NCBI GenBank assembly: GCA_015062395.1
Contig: SUUS01000007.1
Span: 1-60,572 of the forward strand
Origin: Alphaproteobacteria bacterium
GTDB lineage: Bacteria; Pseudomonadota; Alphaproteobacteria; CAAHEQ01; UBA3637
DNA length: 60,572 nt
Direction: 5' to 3'
Made by a program: the position numbers and the translations under genes. Under the pieces are notes generated by a model. It saw nothing but the letters and a program-made list of their open reading frames with translations. It searched no databases and was not told where the DNA came from. Position 1 is the stretch's first letter, and each line of letters begins with the position of its first letter. Shown one piece after another: positions 15,671 to 23,946 of this stretch.

Positions 15671-18040
15671 ATGTCAAAAAAGATGCTTATTGAAGCTACA
15701 CATCCGGAAGAAACGCGTGTTGTGGTTTTGGATGAATCACGTTTGGAGGAATTGGACGTTGAAACATCCACTAAAAAACAAATTAAGGGAAACATTTATC
15801 TGGCCAAAGTTGTCCGTGTAGAACCTTCTTTACAGGCTGCTTTTGTTGAATATGGTGGAAATCGCCATGGCTTTTTAGCGTTTAATGAAATTCATCCCGA
15901 TTATTATCAAATACCAGCGGCTGATTTAGAAGCGTTGAAAAAAGAAATGTTTTCACATGTTGAACGTGATAATGACGATGATGAAGAAGTTGTTGCTAAA
16001 CAAGCAAAAGAAGACGAAGATGTCGAAACTGTCAGCGAAGATAATGATGATGCAATGTATCGTCCACGTCGTTTTGCTTTACGTAAATATCGTATTCAAG
16101 AAGTCATTCATCATGGACAAAAAATGTTGGTTCAGGTGACAAAGGAAGAACGTGGCAATAAAGGGGCTGCTGTGACGACTTATTTGTCATTGGCTGGTCG
16201 CTATAGTGTGTTAATGCCAAAGAATGCTCACAGTGGTGGGGTTTCTCGTAAAATAGCTAATGTTGTTGATCGCAAAAGATTAAAGAAAATCGTTGAAAGT
16301 TTACCTGTGTTGGAAGGGCAATCTGTCATTATTCGTACGGCAGGTAAAGAAAGAACAAAAGCTGAAATTAAACGTGATTTTGAGTATTTGAACAAAACAT
16401 GGGAAACGATTGTTGAAACGACAATGCAATCGATTGCACCAGCTTTAATTCATGAAGAGGCAAACTTAATTAAAAGAACTTTGCGTGATGCAATGACGGA
16501 TGACATTGAAGAAATTTTAATCGAAGGTGAAGATTCTTATAAAAACGCAAAAGCTTTTTTAAAGTTGTTAATGCCAAAACAAGTCAAAAAAATAAAAGAA
16601 TATAAAAAAGAAATTCCATTGTTTCAGGCATATAATATCGAAAAACAAATGGAAGAAATGTTGCAAAAAACAGTTCATTTAAAATCGGGTGGATATTTGG
16701 TTATTGACCAAGCAGAAGCTTTGGTTGCGATTGATGTGAACTCTGGTCGTGCAACACGGGAACGCAACATCGAAGAAACAGCATTGAAAACAAATTTAGA
16801 AGCAGCAGAAGAAGTTGCTCGTCAATTACGTTTACGCGATTTGGCAGGTTTGATTGTTATTGACTTTATCGATATGGACGAACCCAAAAATAATTATGCT
16901 GTTGAGCGTAAGATGAAAGAAGCTTTGAAAAAAGATAGAGCGCGCATTCAAATGGGACATATTACAGGGTTTGGTTTGATGGAATTATCTCGTCAACGTT
17001 TGCGTTCCAGTTTATTAGAAACGGGACACCACGTTTGTCCGATGTGTCAAGGGGCTGGTTTTGTTCGTTCTGGTCAGTCCAGCTCTATGCATGTTTTGCA
17101 TGTTTTGGAAGAAGCAGCTCAATATCATCCAAATCATATTATTACAATCACGATTCCATTGCAAATTGCGTTATATGTTTTGAATAATAAACGTGAAGCT
17201 TTGGGACAAATCGAAAGCCGTCATGGCGTTCAAATCAGTGTTGATGGGGATGCTTCATTGTTATCACCAACAGATTTCAGATTGGAATATAAGGCTCTTC
17301 CAGCAAAGGAAAAGGGATTTTTTGCCAGAACAATCGATTCTTTATTGGGTAAAAATACGGAAGCTCATGCTCAAGAAAAAAAAGAAGTAAAAGAAAATAA
17401 ATCTTCTGTAAAAGCTGAACGCAAAGCTCCTGAAAAAAAAGCAAAGCCTGTTAAGGAAGAAAAAAAGGAAAATAAGTCCTCTAAAAAAGAAAAGACAGAA
17501 CCCCAAAAAGCAAAGAAAAAGCTTGAAGAAAAAGTTGTACCTGTGTTGGATGGGCAAGAAAATTTTAAGGTCGTTCATCAAGAAGCTATGATTGTTTATG
17601 ATGAACATGCAACCAGCATCGTTCCTGTTGAAGATATGCCTGTTGTGGCTGTCGAACCAGCTAAAACGGTGGTTGAATCTGTTGCAAAGCCTAAAAAAAC
17701 ACGTTCAAAGAAAGAAACGCAGAGCAAGAAAAAAACAACAGAACAGAAAAGCTCTAAAAAAGCAGAAAAGCTTCAAGCGTTAAAGGAAAAAGAAGCTTTG
17801 GAAAATAATGAAGTTTCAGAACCAATTATTTTACCAGCACCACAAGCAACGCAAGAAGTTTTTGTCAATGCATCTGAAGATGTGGCTATGTCTGTTGCAG
17901 ATGTGACTTTTGAAAATACGCAAAGCAAAGAAATCGAAAACAACTTAAAACAAGAAGATGAAGTTATCGTTTCTGATGTTGTCGTTCAAGCTGAAACGTC
18001 TGAAGCACCTAAAACAGGTTGGTGGAATAAAGAAAATTAA
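15671..18040 (+). CDS. rne: Ribonuclease E
   Basis: A 789-residue endoribonuclease, the core of the RNA degradosome. The N-terminal S1/RNase H part (GNIYLAKVVRVEPSLQAAFV near residue 40) carries the acidic low-complexity insertion (about residues 97-125, DDDEEV) typical of alphaproteobacterial RNase E. The DNase I-like catalytic block AIDVNSGRATRERNIEETA is near residue 355, and the Zn-link CPMCQGAG is near 457. Residues about 560-789 are disordered, Lys/Glu-rich scaffold with a terminal GWWNKEN. Start: ATG after TTGGAG. A long leader upstream could mediate self-cleavage feedback, as in E. coli. Confidence 0.95.
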   Translation: MSKKMLIEATHPEETRVVVLDESRLEELDVETSTKKQIKGNIYLAKVVRVEPSLQAAFVEYGGNRHGFLAFNEIHPDYYQIPAADLEALKKEMFSHVERDNDDDEEVVAKQAKEDEDVETVSEDNDDAMYRPRRFALRKYRIQEVIHHGQKMLVQVTKEERGNKGAAVTTYLSLAGRYSVLMPKNAHSGGVSRKIANVVDRKRLKKIVESLPVLEGQSVIIRTAGKERTKAEIKRDFEYLNKTWETIVETTMQSIAPALIHEEANLIKRTLRDAMTDDIEEILIEGEDSYKNAKAFLKLLMPKQVKKIKEYKKEIPLFQAYNIEKQMEEMLQKTVHLKSGGYLVIDQAEALVAIDVNSGRATRERNIEETALKTNLEAAEEVARQLRLRDLAGLIVIDFIDMDEPKNNYAVERKMKEALKKDRARIQMGHITGFGLMELSRQRLRSSLLETGHHVCPMCQGAGFVRSGQSSSMHVLHVLEEAAQYHPNHIITITIPLQIALYVLNNKREALGQIESRHGVQISVDGDASLLSPTDFRLEYKALPAKEKGFFARTIDSLLGKNTEAHAQEKKEVKENKSSVKAERKAPEKKAKPVKEEKKENKSSKKEKTEPQKAKKKLEEKVVPVLDGQENFKVVHQEAMIVYDEHATSIVPVEDMPVVAVEPAKTVVESVAKPKKTRSKKETQSKKKTTEQKSSKKAEKLQALKEKEALENNEVSEPIILPAPQATQEVFVNASEDVAMSVADVTFENTQSKEIENNLKQEDEVIVSDVVVQAETSEAPKTGWWNKEN

Positions 18041-18064
18041 GAAGTCTTTGTCTTCTTTGATATG

Positions 18065-18097
18065 AAAAAAACCCCCTTTTGTTTTAAAGGGGATTTT
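18065..18097. terminator. Bidirectional terminator between rne and the pilin-like gene
   Basis: Stem CCCCTTT (18073-18079) with AAAGGGG (18086-18092). A runs precede it and T's follow, so it works on both strands for the convergent genes. Confidence 0.8.
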
Positions 18098-18114
18098 AAT
18101 TTTGTATTTTTTAC

Positions 18115-18576
18115 TTAGTTAAATGTCACAGAAAATTTACCGTTATCGCAATCAGAACAATTTGGTGCAGTGTATAAATTATCCCATTCACGCAAACATA
18201 AATCTTTGCAAGCATTGGGAGCAACGCCATCTGCTTCTATTGTCAGGGTTTGTTCTGTATCACTTGTTGTCAGCTTATACGTACCATCGAATGGATTTAG
18301 TGCTTTATTATCGTCGGTACAACCATCTGGGAAAATATCGTTTTCGCAAAGTTCTTGCATGTTAATGGCTGGATAACTACGCTGCCAAGCATACAAGTTG
18401 ACGACTTCAGAGCTTATGGACATTATATCTGTATGCATTTTTCCTGCATTATATTTATCCAACATTTGATTAAATCCAGCCATAACGCCAATGGTTAAAA
18501 TGCCCATAATCATCAAAACGGCTAACATTTCAATCATTGAACGACCTGCTTGAGTATTCTTACGTATATTATTCAT
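18115..18576 (-). CDS. Type IV pilin-like / pseudopilin protein
   Basis: A 153-residue prepilin-like protein. The leader is short and basic, then AGRSMIEMLAVLMIMGILTIG: cleavage after Gly11 would leave Arg+1 and the conserved Glu+5, followed by one hydrophobic helix. The rest is a globular domain with six to seven cysteines near the C terminus (CKDLCLREW, NCSDCDN), suggesting disulfides outside the cytoplasm. The usual Phe/Met at +1 is replaced by Arg, as in the GRSMIEML proteins I recall from gut alphaproteobacteria. AAAGGAG precedes the ATG. It lies 35 bp after the CCA transferase gene on the same strand; no pilus assembly genes are nearby. Confidence 0.85.
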   Translation of the reverse strand: MNNIRKNTQAGRSMIEMLAVLMIMGILTIGVMAGFNQMLDKYNAGKMHTDIMSISSEVVNLYAWQRSYPAINMQELCENDIFPDGCTDDNKALNPFDGTYKLTTSDTEQTLTIEADGVAPNACKDLCLREWDNLYTAPNCSDCDNGKFSVTFN

Positions 18577-18611
18577 TATGTTTATCTCCTTTTATTGCTG
18601 ATACATTTATT

Positions 18612-19766
18612 TTAGCTGGAAATTTGATGAAATACAACTTCTTTTTTTTCAGGACAGTTTAAATCCAGCCATTTATTTTCGCATTCTTTGATTTTAAGCC
18701 CTAACAACGTTCCTTTTACAGCAAAAGCATTTGCAACGTCTTGTGCTGTAAATGGGCAGACGGGTATGGTTAAGCTTTGGTAAAATCGAAAAGAGGAAAA
18801 AAACAACTTTTTTTTATATAAAAGTGTATTTAAAAATATCTCACGCCCATAAAAATATAAAATACGGTATTCATTTAATCTGGACTTTATTGGAAGTTCG
18901 AATGCTTTTTTTAAGTTTTCAGCTTCATTTTTTTCAGCTTTTTTTTGCACCCATTTAGGTAATTGTAAATTTGATAAAAGCCATATTCGAAATAAAAAGT
19001 TGGTTTGAAAACCACAGTGTTTTTCTTTTGTAATCAGTATTTTTATTTTGCGCAAATCATACTGTGGAATGATTTGTTTTAAAACACCGCATTTATCCAT
19101 TAAATGAAGCGTCGGTAAAGGATTCGGCAAACAAAGAATTTTATGCATTTCTTCATAAATTCTTTCTTTGGATAGAGAGGCTAATAAATGTTTTTGTTTT
19201 TTGCATGCTTTAAACGCTTCTGGATTGGGGCTTTTTTGATTTGTTTGACCAAAGAAACGAAAATAGCGTAAAATTCTTAAAGCATCTTCTTTGATTCGTT
19301 CTTCTGCATTGCCAATAAAGCGCAAACGTTTTTTTTGTAAATCCTTTAATCCAGTTGAAAAATCAAAAATTTGCCCTTGTGCATCCATATAAAGTGCGTT
19401 CATTGTAAAATCTCTGCGCACAGCATCTTGTACGATATCTTTACCAAAAACAACTTTTGCATGTCTGCCATCGGTTTGAACATCTTTGCGAAAACTGGTT
19501 ATTTCTACCAATGTTTTATCTTTCAATATCAATGTTAATGTACCATGCGCTATACCCGTTGGAATAATTTTAATGGGACTGTTCTTCAATCGATAGCAAA
19601 CATCTTCTGGTAAAAGAGGTGTTGCTAAATCAATATCATGAACAGGTTTATTCATCAGTAAATCTCGAACAACTCCTCCGACAAAATAACATTGATATTC
19701 TAACAGTTCAAACAACTGTTTTAAAGCGCAAGTCATTATATTGTTATTTATTTTTATTTTCTTCAT
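18612..19766 (-). CDS. cca: CCA tRNA nucleotidyltransferase / poly(A) polymerase family
   Basis: A 384-residue class II nucleotidyltransferase. The head domain has GGVVRDLLMNKPVHDIDLAT (positions about 29-48) with the two catalytic aspartates of DID, then RRDFTMNALYMD and the neck-domain RFIGNAEERIKEDALRILRYFRF signature. It matures or repairs tRNA 3' CCA ends; the two tRNA genes in this window already encode CCA, so repair is plausible. The C-terminal body is short. PcnB-type poly(A) polymerase is the alternative, but the length and alphaproteobacterial pattern favour CCA addition. Confidence 0.88.
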   Translation of the reverse strand: MKKIKINNNIMTCALKQLFELLEYQCYFVGGVVRDLLMNKPVHDIDLATPLLPEDVCYRLKNSPIKIIPTGIAHGTLTLILKDKTLVEITSFRKDVQTDGRHAKVVFGKDIVQDAVRRDFTMNALYMDAQGQIFDFSTGLKDLQKKRLRFIGNAEERIKEDALRILRYFRFFGQTNQKSPNPEAFKACKKQKHLLASLSKERIYEEMHKILCLPNPLPTLHLMDKCGVLKQIIPQYDLRKIKILITKEKHCGFQTNFLFRIWLLSNLQLPKWVQKKAEKNEAENLKKAFELPIKSRLNEYRILYFYGREIFLNTLLYKKKLFFSSFRFYQSLTIPVCPFTAQDVANAFAVKGTLLGLKIKECENKWLDLNCPEKKEVVFHQISS

Positions 19767-19979
19767 ACATTTAGTATATTCTTTTTATAAAAAAATTCGA
19801 GTCGTTTTTTTACTTTATTTTTTCAGACTCATTAAAACGCGAAAAAATGGGAGGAAGATTTAAAAATATACAACTAAATAGCGAAAAAATAAAAAATAAT
19901 AGACAAAAGGTTAAAAATGTGTTAATAATAGATTCCGTAGTATGAGTATCCAGTGTTAAAATAACAAGAAAGGTTATAC

Positions 19980-20717
19980 ATGTTACGGGTAAAAGATTTA
20001 TCATCTTCTTTTTTGATAGAACAATCGAATAATTTTAAGATATCTTCCGAAATCGAATCCAGAGTGGATGAATTATGGCAGGCGGCTTTATCGTTTTACG
20101 ACAGCCGCCTTTTTAATGGTCAAATTTTTTCTGTTAATAAAATTTTGGAAAATAAGATGACAGGATGTTTTGTTCAGTATAAGTACTTAATTGCTCAACA
20201 TTTAGATCCTCGCCTAAAAGCGCAATTAAACATTTGTCCAGTTTCTGTTTTGGGATTATTGAATTGTTCGGATGGCTTGTTGTTTGGTAAACGCCAAAAT
20301 TGGGTTGCTACGAATCCAAATCAATGGGGTTTGTTGCCGTCAGAGTATTTAGGTGCCGATACATTTTCACATAACGGTTCAATAGATTTTTTAAAAGCGT
20401 TTTTAATTGCACTGAAAAATGAAGTAAATATCGAGCCTCATACTTTAACAAACTTAATTCCGTTTGCAATGGTTGAAGAAAACTCTTTGACGGAAGATCA
20501 CTATTACTTGGTTTTTCAGGGCGATATTTCAATGACATCGTTTGCGATTAAAAAAGCGCATTTAGAAGCTGCTCAAGATGAATATGAACAAATAAAATCT
20601 GTGCCAGTCAGTCAATTATCGTCTTTTTTAAGCCAAGAAACTGGACACAATATGAAAATTGCGAACTATATTTTAGCTCAAAAAGGTTATTTAGCTCTTG
20701 AATCTAATTGCGCATAG
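19980..20717 (+). CDS. Nudix-like protein of unknown substrate
   Basis: A 245-residue cytosolic protein. The segment ELWQAALSFYDSRLFNGQIFSV, then CFVQYKYLIAQHLDPRLKAQLNICPVSVLGLLNCSDGLLFGKR (not one continuous motif), resembles the N-terminal half of Nudix-type nucleotide-sugar hydrolases. I do not see an intact GX5EX7REUXEEXGU Nudix box where it should follow, near residues 110-150, so it may be catalytically divergent. AGAAAGG precedes the ATG. The gene lies 39 bp before rnd and is probably co-transcribed with it. The family call is tentative. Confidence 0.55.
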   Translation: MLRVKDLSSSFLIEQSNNFKISSEIESRVDELWQAALSFYDSRLFNGQIFSVNKILENKMTGCFVQYKYLIAQHLDPRLKAQLNICPVSVLGLLNCSDGLLFGKRQNWVATNPNQWGLLPSEYLGADTFSHNGSIDFLKAFLIALKNEVNIEPHTLTNLIPFAMVEENSLTEDHYYLVFQGDISMTSFAIKKAHLEAAQDEYEQIKSVPVSQLSSFLSQETGHNMKIANYILAQKGYLALESNCA

Positions 20718-20756
20718 CAGTATAAATAATAAAACAAATTTATGCAGAGGTTAAAA

Positions 20757-21917
20757 ATGATTCAAGTAATAAACACAACCAAAGAATTGAAAGCTTTTTG
20801 TAAAAAATGGAAAAAACAACCTTTTATTACCGTTGACACAGAATTTTTACGTGAAAAAACATATTTTTCAGTTCTTTGTTTAATCCAAATAGGGTGTTTG
20901 GAGGAAGATTTGTGTGCTTGTGTTGACCCTTTGCAAGAAGATATGGATTTAAGTGCGTTGTTAGAGCTTATGAAAAATAAAAAAGTATTAAAAGTTTTTC
21001 ATTCAGCCAGACAAGATTTGGAAATTTTTTATCAGTTGATGCAACAATTGCCGACTCCTGTTTTTGATACACAAATAGGAGCTATGGTTTGTGGCCTTGG
21101 GGAAAATGTTTCATATCACAATATCGTGCATCATTATTTGGGTGTGGATTTAGATAAGTCTTCCCGAATTACAGATTGGTCTGTTCGACCATTATCCGAA
21201 AAGCAAATCGTTTATGCTATGGGGGATGTCACTTATTTAGCAAAAGTTTATGATGCAATGCAAAAACAGTTGCAAGAAAACGGACGAACTTCGTGGGTTT
21301 CGGAGGAAATGGATGCTTTACTTTGTGATGATTTGTATAATCCGAATCCCGATATGGCGTGGCATCGTTTAAAGCCAGCTTCGACACAAGGTAGGTATTT
21401 GTCAGTATTGCAGGCGCTTTGTGCATGGCGTGAAGCAAAAGCGATTGAACATAATCGCCCCAGACGTTATATTTTGCGTGATGAGCAGGTTTTGGAATTG
21501 GCTGCGCTTTGTCCTCAAAAAATGGATGATTTTAAACGGTTGCGAGGAAAAAGCATTTCTGAAAATTCATCACAGGCAGAACAAATTTTACAAGTTGTTT
21601 CAAATGCGTTGAATTTACCACCAGAACAGCATCCCCATTTTGTGCGTGAAAAAACGCTGACACCAGCCGAACAAGCCATCAAAGAAGTGTTAAAGTTATT
21701 ATTGAATGTTATTTCTTGCAATTTAGGGGTCGCCTCTAAATTAATAGCTTCATCCGATGATTTAAGTAAAATGGCATCATCTTCCAAGCCTGATATTTTG
21801 GCAATGAAAGGTTGGCGTTTTGATGTTTTTGGGCAAAAGGCCATGGAATTTAAAAAAGGTCGTTTATCGTTGGCTTTTGATAAAAAAACAAACAGCGTTA
21901 TTTTTGAAAATAGATGA
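20757..21917 (+). CDS. rnd: Ribonuclease D
   Basis: A 386-residue 3'-5' exoribonuclease acting on tRNA precursors. The DEDD motifs are present: Asp27/Glu29 in TVDTEFLREK, the second aspartate in FHSARQDLEIF, and YAMGDVTYLAKVY for Exo III. An HRDC domain follows (about 205-285) with WREAKAIEHNRPRRYILRDEQV. The ATG at 20757 is preferred over an in-frame ATG at 20742, because GCAGAGG sits between them at ribosome-site distance. The next gene starts 62 bp downstream with its own promoter. Confidence 0.92.
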   Translation: MIQVINTTKELKAFCKKWKKQPFITVDTEFLREKTYFSVLCLIQIGCLEEDLCACVDPLQEDMDLSALLELMKNKKVLKVFHSARQDLEIFYQLMQQLPTPVFDTQIGAMVCGLGENVSYHNIVHHYLGVDLDKSSRITDWSVRPLSEKQIVYAMGDVTYLAKVYDAMQKQLQENGRTSWVSEEMDALLCDDLYNPNPDMAWHRLKPASTQGRYLSVLQALCAWREAKAIEHNRPRRYILRDEQVLELAALCPQKMDDFKRLRGKSISENSSQAEQILQVVSNALNLPPEQHPHFVREKTLTPAEQAIKEVLKLLLNVISCNLGVASKLIASSDDLSKMASSSKPDILAMKGWRFDVFGQKAMEFKKGRLSLAFDKKTNSVIFENR

Positions 21918-21921
21918 AAAC

Positions 21922-21950
21922 TTGACAAAATCCATTTTTTCTGCTATTCT
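21922..21950 (+). promoter_or_regulatory. Promoter of the lysozyme-like gene
   Basis: TTGACA 21922-21927, 17-bp spacer, TATTCT 21945-21950. The leader to the ATG at 21980 is short and contains GGAGGAA. Confidence 0.65.
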
Positions 21951-21979
21951 ATAAAGATAAAGGGAAAATAGGAGGAATT

Positions 21980-22927
21980 ATGTCTGTTCGTTCTTTTATC
22001 ACATCTCGCAAAGCGCTGTTATCAATGGCGACGGCATTGTCTTTAAGTGCGACATCTTTGTTCTTTTTTGGGGGCAATCAAAAATCAAAGCCTCAACCCG
22101 TTAAGTTGCCTGATAAAGTGCAAAAACAGACGCAAAGCAATTTTCGTACGAATATGCGTCAGACTTTGGCTCAAAAAGTTGTTAAACGGACATCTTCTCA
22201 AATACAAAGGCAAACAACGCCACTGCGTTCGATGAAAAGTGTTCAGTGTATGATGGGGCAGTGTGATCGGATAATGGAAAAATATACGCGCAAACATTTG
22301 GCGATTCGAGAAGGAAATATCTCTCATTTATATTTGGATTCAAAAGGATTGGTGACGGCAGGAATCGGTTTAAATGTCAATAGTTGGAATTCTTTTAAAC
22401 AGTTGGATTTTATGGATGCTCAAGGACGTTTATTAACCGAACAGCAAAAAAGAATGTATTATGCTCGGATTCAAAATTATAAACGCCAGCTTGCCCGTTC
22501 AGGTCGAAAATTTAATAAATTGGCAGCAGGATTTTATGCTGATAAATTTGCATATCGTCCCTCTGCTCAAAGTATAAGTCGATTATTTGAACGTCGCTTA
22601 AAAGATTCGATTGCTTCTGTCAAAAAAATGTTGGGTTTGCAAAAGTATTATAATTTACATCCTTATGCTCAAGGCGAAATGGCGATGATGCATTATAATA
22701 TGGGCTCTGGAAAATTTAATCCCAATGAATGGCCTGCATTATTTGCAGCAGCCAGACGTGCAGATTATTTAACAATGTCTAATCAGTGTCACATAAAAAA
22801 TGATGAACGTCGTTCTGCTTTTTTAAAAGCTGGATTTTGTGCGTTGAAAAATATCAAAATGCAAGCTATTGGAGATTTATACTCTTATCACCTGAACCGT
22901 AAAAGTATTCAATCACGTCAAATGTAA
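21980..22927 (+). CDS. Membrane-anchored or exported T4-type lysozyme (GH24-like)
   Basis: A 315-residue protein. Residues 1-30 are a basic-hydrophobic signal or anchor, and 31-95 a basic linker rich in Lys/Gln. The enzyme domain starts at about 100: REG with Glu111, YLD with Asp120, and GLVTAGIG with Thr126. The 0/+9/+15 spacing equals that of the T4 lysozyme triad Glu11-Asp20-Thr26. The C-terminal part (HYNMGSG, then NDERRSAFLKAGF) matches the rest of the fold. It would cut the MurNAc-GlcNAc bond in the periplasm. No holin, spanin or other phage gene is near, so it looks domesticated. GGAGG is upstream of the start. It ends two bases from convergent cysE. Confidence 0.78.
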   Translation: MSVRSFITSRKALLSMATALSLSATSLFFFGGNQKSKPQPVKLPDKVQKQTQSNFRTNMRQTLAQKVVKRTSSQIQRQTTPLRSMKSVQCMMGQCDRIMEKYTRKHLAIREGNISHLYLDSKGLVTAGIGLNVNSWNSFKQLDFMDAQGRLLTEQQKRMYYARIQNYKRQLARSGRKFNKLAAGFYADKFAYRPSAQSISRLFERRLKDSIASVKKMLGLQKYYNLHPYAQGEMAMMHYNMGSGKFNPNEWPALFAAARRADYLTMSNQCHIKNDERRSAFLKAGFCALKNIKMQAIGDLYSYHLNRKSIQSRQM

Positions 22928-22928
22928 A

Positions 22929-23660
22929 TCAGCTGTTTGAACGTTGGGGCTTTATATTTTCCCAGTATTTTTTTAATTGTATTTTTATCGTTTGCGTATT
23001 TTTTTTCAATAAAATGTTGTGCCCGATAACTGTGCTGTTCGGAGGAACATCTTGTGTGATAAAGGCATTTGCTCCAATAATGACATTGTCTGCTATATAA
23101 TGATTTCCTAAAACACTTGCTTTAGGCCAAATCGTCACATTATTTCCTATTGTTGGGTGACGTTTGTTTGTTTGATTTTTTCCATCAGAACCCAACAGAA
23201 CCATTCCATGTCCATGAAAATAATCGCCAATGATGGTCGTTTCTCCGATAATCAGCCCTGTTGGATGATCTATAAAGACGCTGTGACCTATTTGCGCTCC
23301 AGGGTGAATTTCAGCGCCAGTTATTTCCTTGTTTATTTCTGAAAGTAATCGTGCTGCAGTTGTTTCATGTTGTTGATATAAATGATGTGCGATACGGTGT
23401 AAAAATGTCACAACTAACGATTTATACAAAAATACTTCAGACGGTTCTTTATTCAATAGTGCAGGATCTTTTTTCAAAATAAAGCTGATATCTTGCTGTA
23501 ATTGCTTTGAAAAAAAGCTGGCTGGATGCATGGCTTTTTTAAATTGTAATTGAAGCATTTGTAGCTGCTTTTCTGATAAAAGGTATGCGTTATATTTAAT
23601 TTTTTGATTTGTTCTTTGTATAAGATTCGTTAGAAAATTTATAAAAATTGTATTTTGCAT
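22929..23660 (-). CDS. cysE: Serine O-acetyltransferase
   Basis: A 243-residue enzyme making O-acetylserine from serine and acetyl-CoA, the first committed step of cysteine synthesis. The N-terminal part is helical; the C-terminal part is a left-handed beta helix of hexapeptides. The signature AEIHPGAQIGHSVFIDHPTGLIIGE carries the catalytic Asp-His pair (about residues 115-140), and GSDGKNQTNKRHPTIGNNV follows. An in-frame ATG at 23708 lies inside the terminator hairpin, so the ATG at 23660 is chosen. Transcription is probably controlled by the leader-peptide attenuator at 23691-23860. No cysK is adjacent. Confidence 0.92.
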   Translation of the reverse strand: MQNTIFINFLTNLIQRTNQKIKYNAYLLSEKQLQMLQLQFKKAMHPASFFSKQLQQDISFILKKDPALLNKEPSEVFLYKSLVVTFLHRIAHHLYQQHETTAARLLSEINKEITGAEIHPGAQIGHSVFIDHPTGLIIGETTIIGDYFHGHGMVLLGSDGKNQTNKRHPTIGNNVTIWPKASVLGNHYIADNVIIGANAFITQDVPPNSTVIGHNILLKKNTQTIKIQLKKYWENIKPQRSNS

Positions 23661-23690
23661 TTTTTTATTTCTTTTTTGTTGTATTAATAG

Positions 23691-23725
23691 AAAAAAGACC
23701 TGCGTCATTGTGTGATGTGCAGGTC
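23691..23725 (-). terminator. Attenuator terminator of cysE
   Basis: On the minus strand, GACCTGC (23725-23719) pairs perfectly with GCAGGTC (23703-23697) and is followed directly by six T's (23696-23691). It lies between the leader peptide and the cysE start, so it must be read through for cysE expression. Confidence 0.85.
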
Positions 23726-23755
23726 CTATTTTTTTGTGGGCATAGAAAAAATACC
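23722..23755 (-). promoter_or_regulatory. Candidate antiterminator hairpin of the cysE leader
   Basis: On the minus strand, GGTATTTTTT (23755-23746) can pair with AAAAAATA-GG-ACC (23734-23722, GG bulged). The 3' arm covers part of the terminator's 5' arm (23725-23719), so the two structures exclude each other. The 5' arm can alternatively pair upstream with the end of the leader ORF (ACCT-TAC with GTA-AGGT, 23774-23753). Confidence 0.6.
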
Positions 23756-23811
23756 TAGCTACATCGAGTAAGGTTTTTTTGACAACAACAAAAAAGTATA
23801 TTTTTTTGCAT
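23755..23811 (-). CDS. cysE leader peptide with Cys-Cys-Cys
   Basis: An 18-codon ORF, MQKNILFCCCQKNLTRCS, with an AGGA ribosome site a few bases upstream. Four of its 18 codons are Cys, and three of them are consecutive TGT codons (23790-23782). It sits 21 bases after the cysE promoter and 30 bases before the terminator. In a classical attenuator, stalling at the Cys codons when Cys-tRNA is scarce would cover the first pairing segment and allow the antiterminator. With ample cysteine the ribosome reaches the TAG (23757-23755), covers the second segment, and the terminator forms. The peptide itself is probably unstable and without further function. Confidence 0.8.
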   Translation of the reverse strand: MQKNILFCCCQKNLTRCS

Positions 23812-23831
23812 ATTTTTTTCCTATGTTTGAA

Positions 23832-23860
23832 ATTATATCAGTTTTGGATATGAAAAACAA
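23832..23860 (-). promoter_or_regulatory. cysE promoter
   Basis: On the minus strand, TTGTTT (23860-23855), 17-bp spacer, perfect TATAAT (23837-23832). The predicted start near 23825 places the leader-peptide ATG about 14 nt into the transcript. Confidence 0.75.
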
Positions 23861-23880
23861 GATATTTTTGTTTTAATAAT

Positions 23881-23909
23881 TTGACAGGAAACATAAAATT
23901 AACTATAAC
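23881..23909 (+). promoter_or_regulatory. Promoter of the 23947 gene
   Basis: TTGACA 23881-23886, 17-bp spacer, TATAAC 23904-23909. It is divergent from the cysE promoter with 20 bp between the -35 boxes, so one protein could affect both. Confidence 0.7.
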
Positions 23910-23946
23910 TTCGAATAAGGTTTTATTTTTTCAGGGTAATTTGTTT

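Noticed and set aside
15492-15821. Plus-strand frame in the rne leader
   Set aside because: It overlaps the rne start out of frame and lacks a ribosome site; composition is that of leader DNA.
19847-19948. Plus-strand short ORF of about 33 codons before the Nudix-like gene
   Set aside because: No ribosome site and no repeated codons or downstream terminator that would mark a leader peptide.
19810-20004. Minus-strand hydrophobic 64-residue frame
   Set aside because: It starts inside the Nudix-like gene, has no clear ribosome site and its hydrophobicity follows from antisense AT-rich DNA. A small membrane protein is not excluded.
21980-22927. Prophage remnant
   Set aside because: Only the lysozyme-like gene has phage affinity; flanking genes rnd and cysE are chromosomal and no integrase or att repeat is seen.
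23661-23708. Longer cysE with start at 23708
   Set aside because: The added codons lie in the attenuator terminator, and the family begins near the ATG at 23660.
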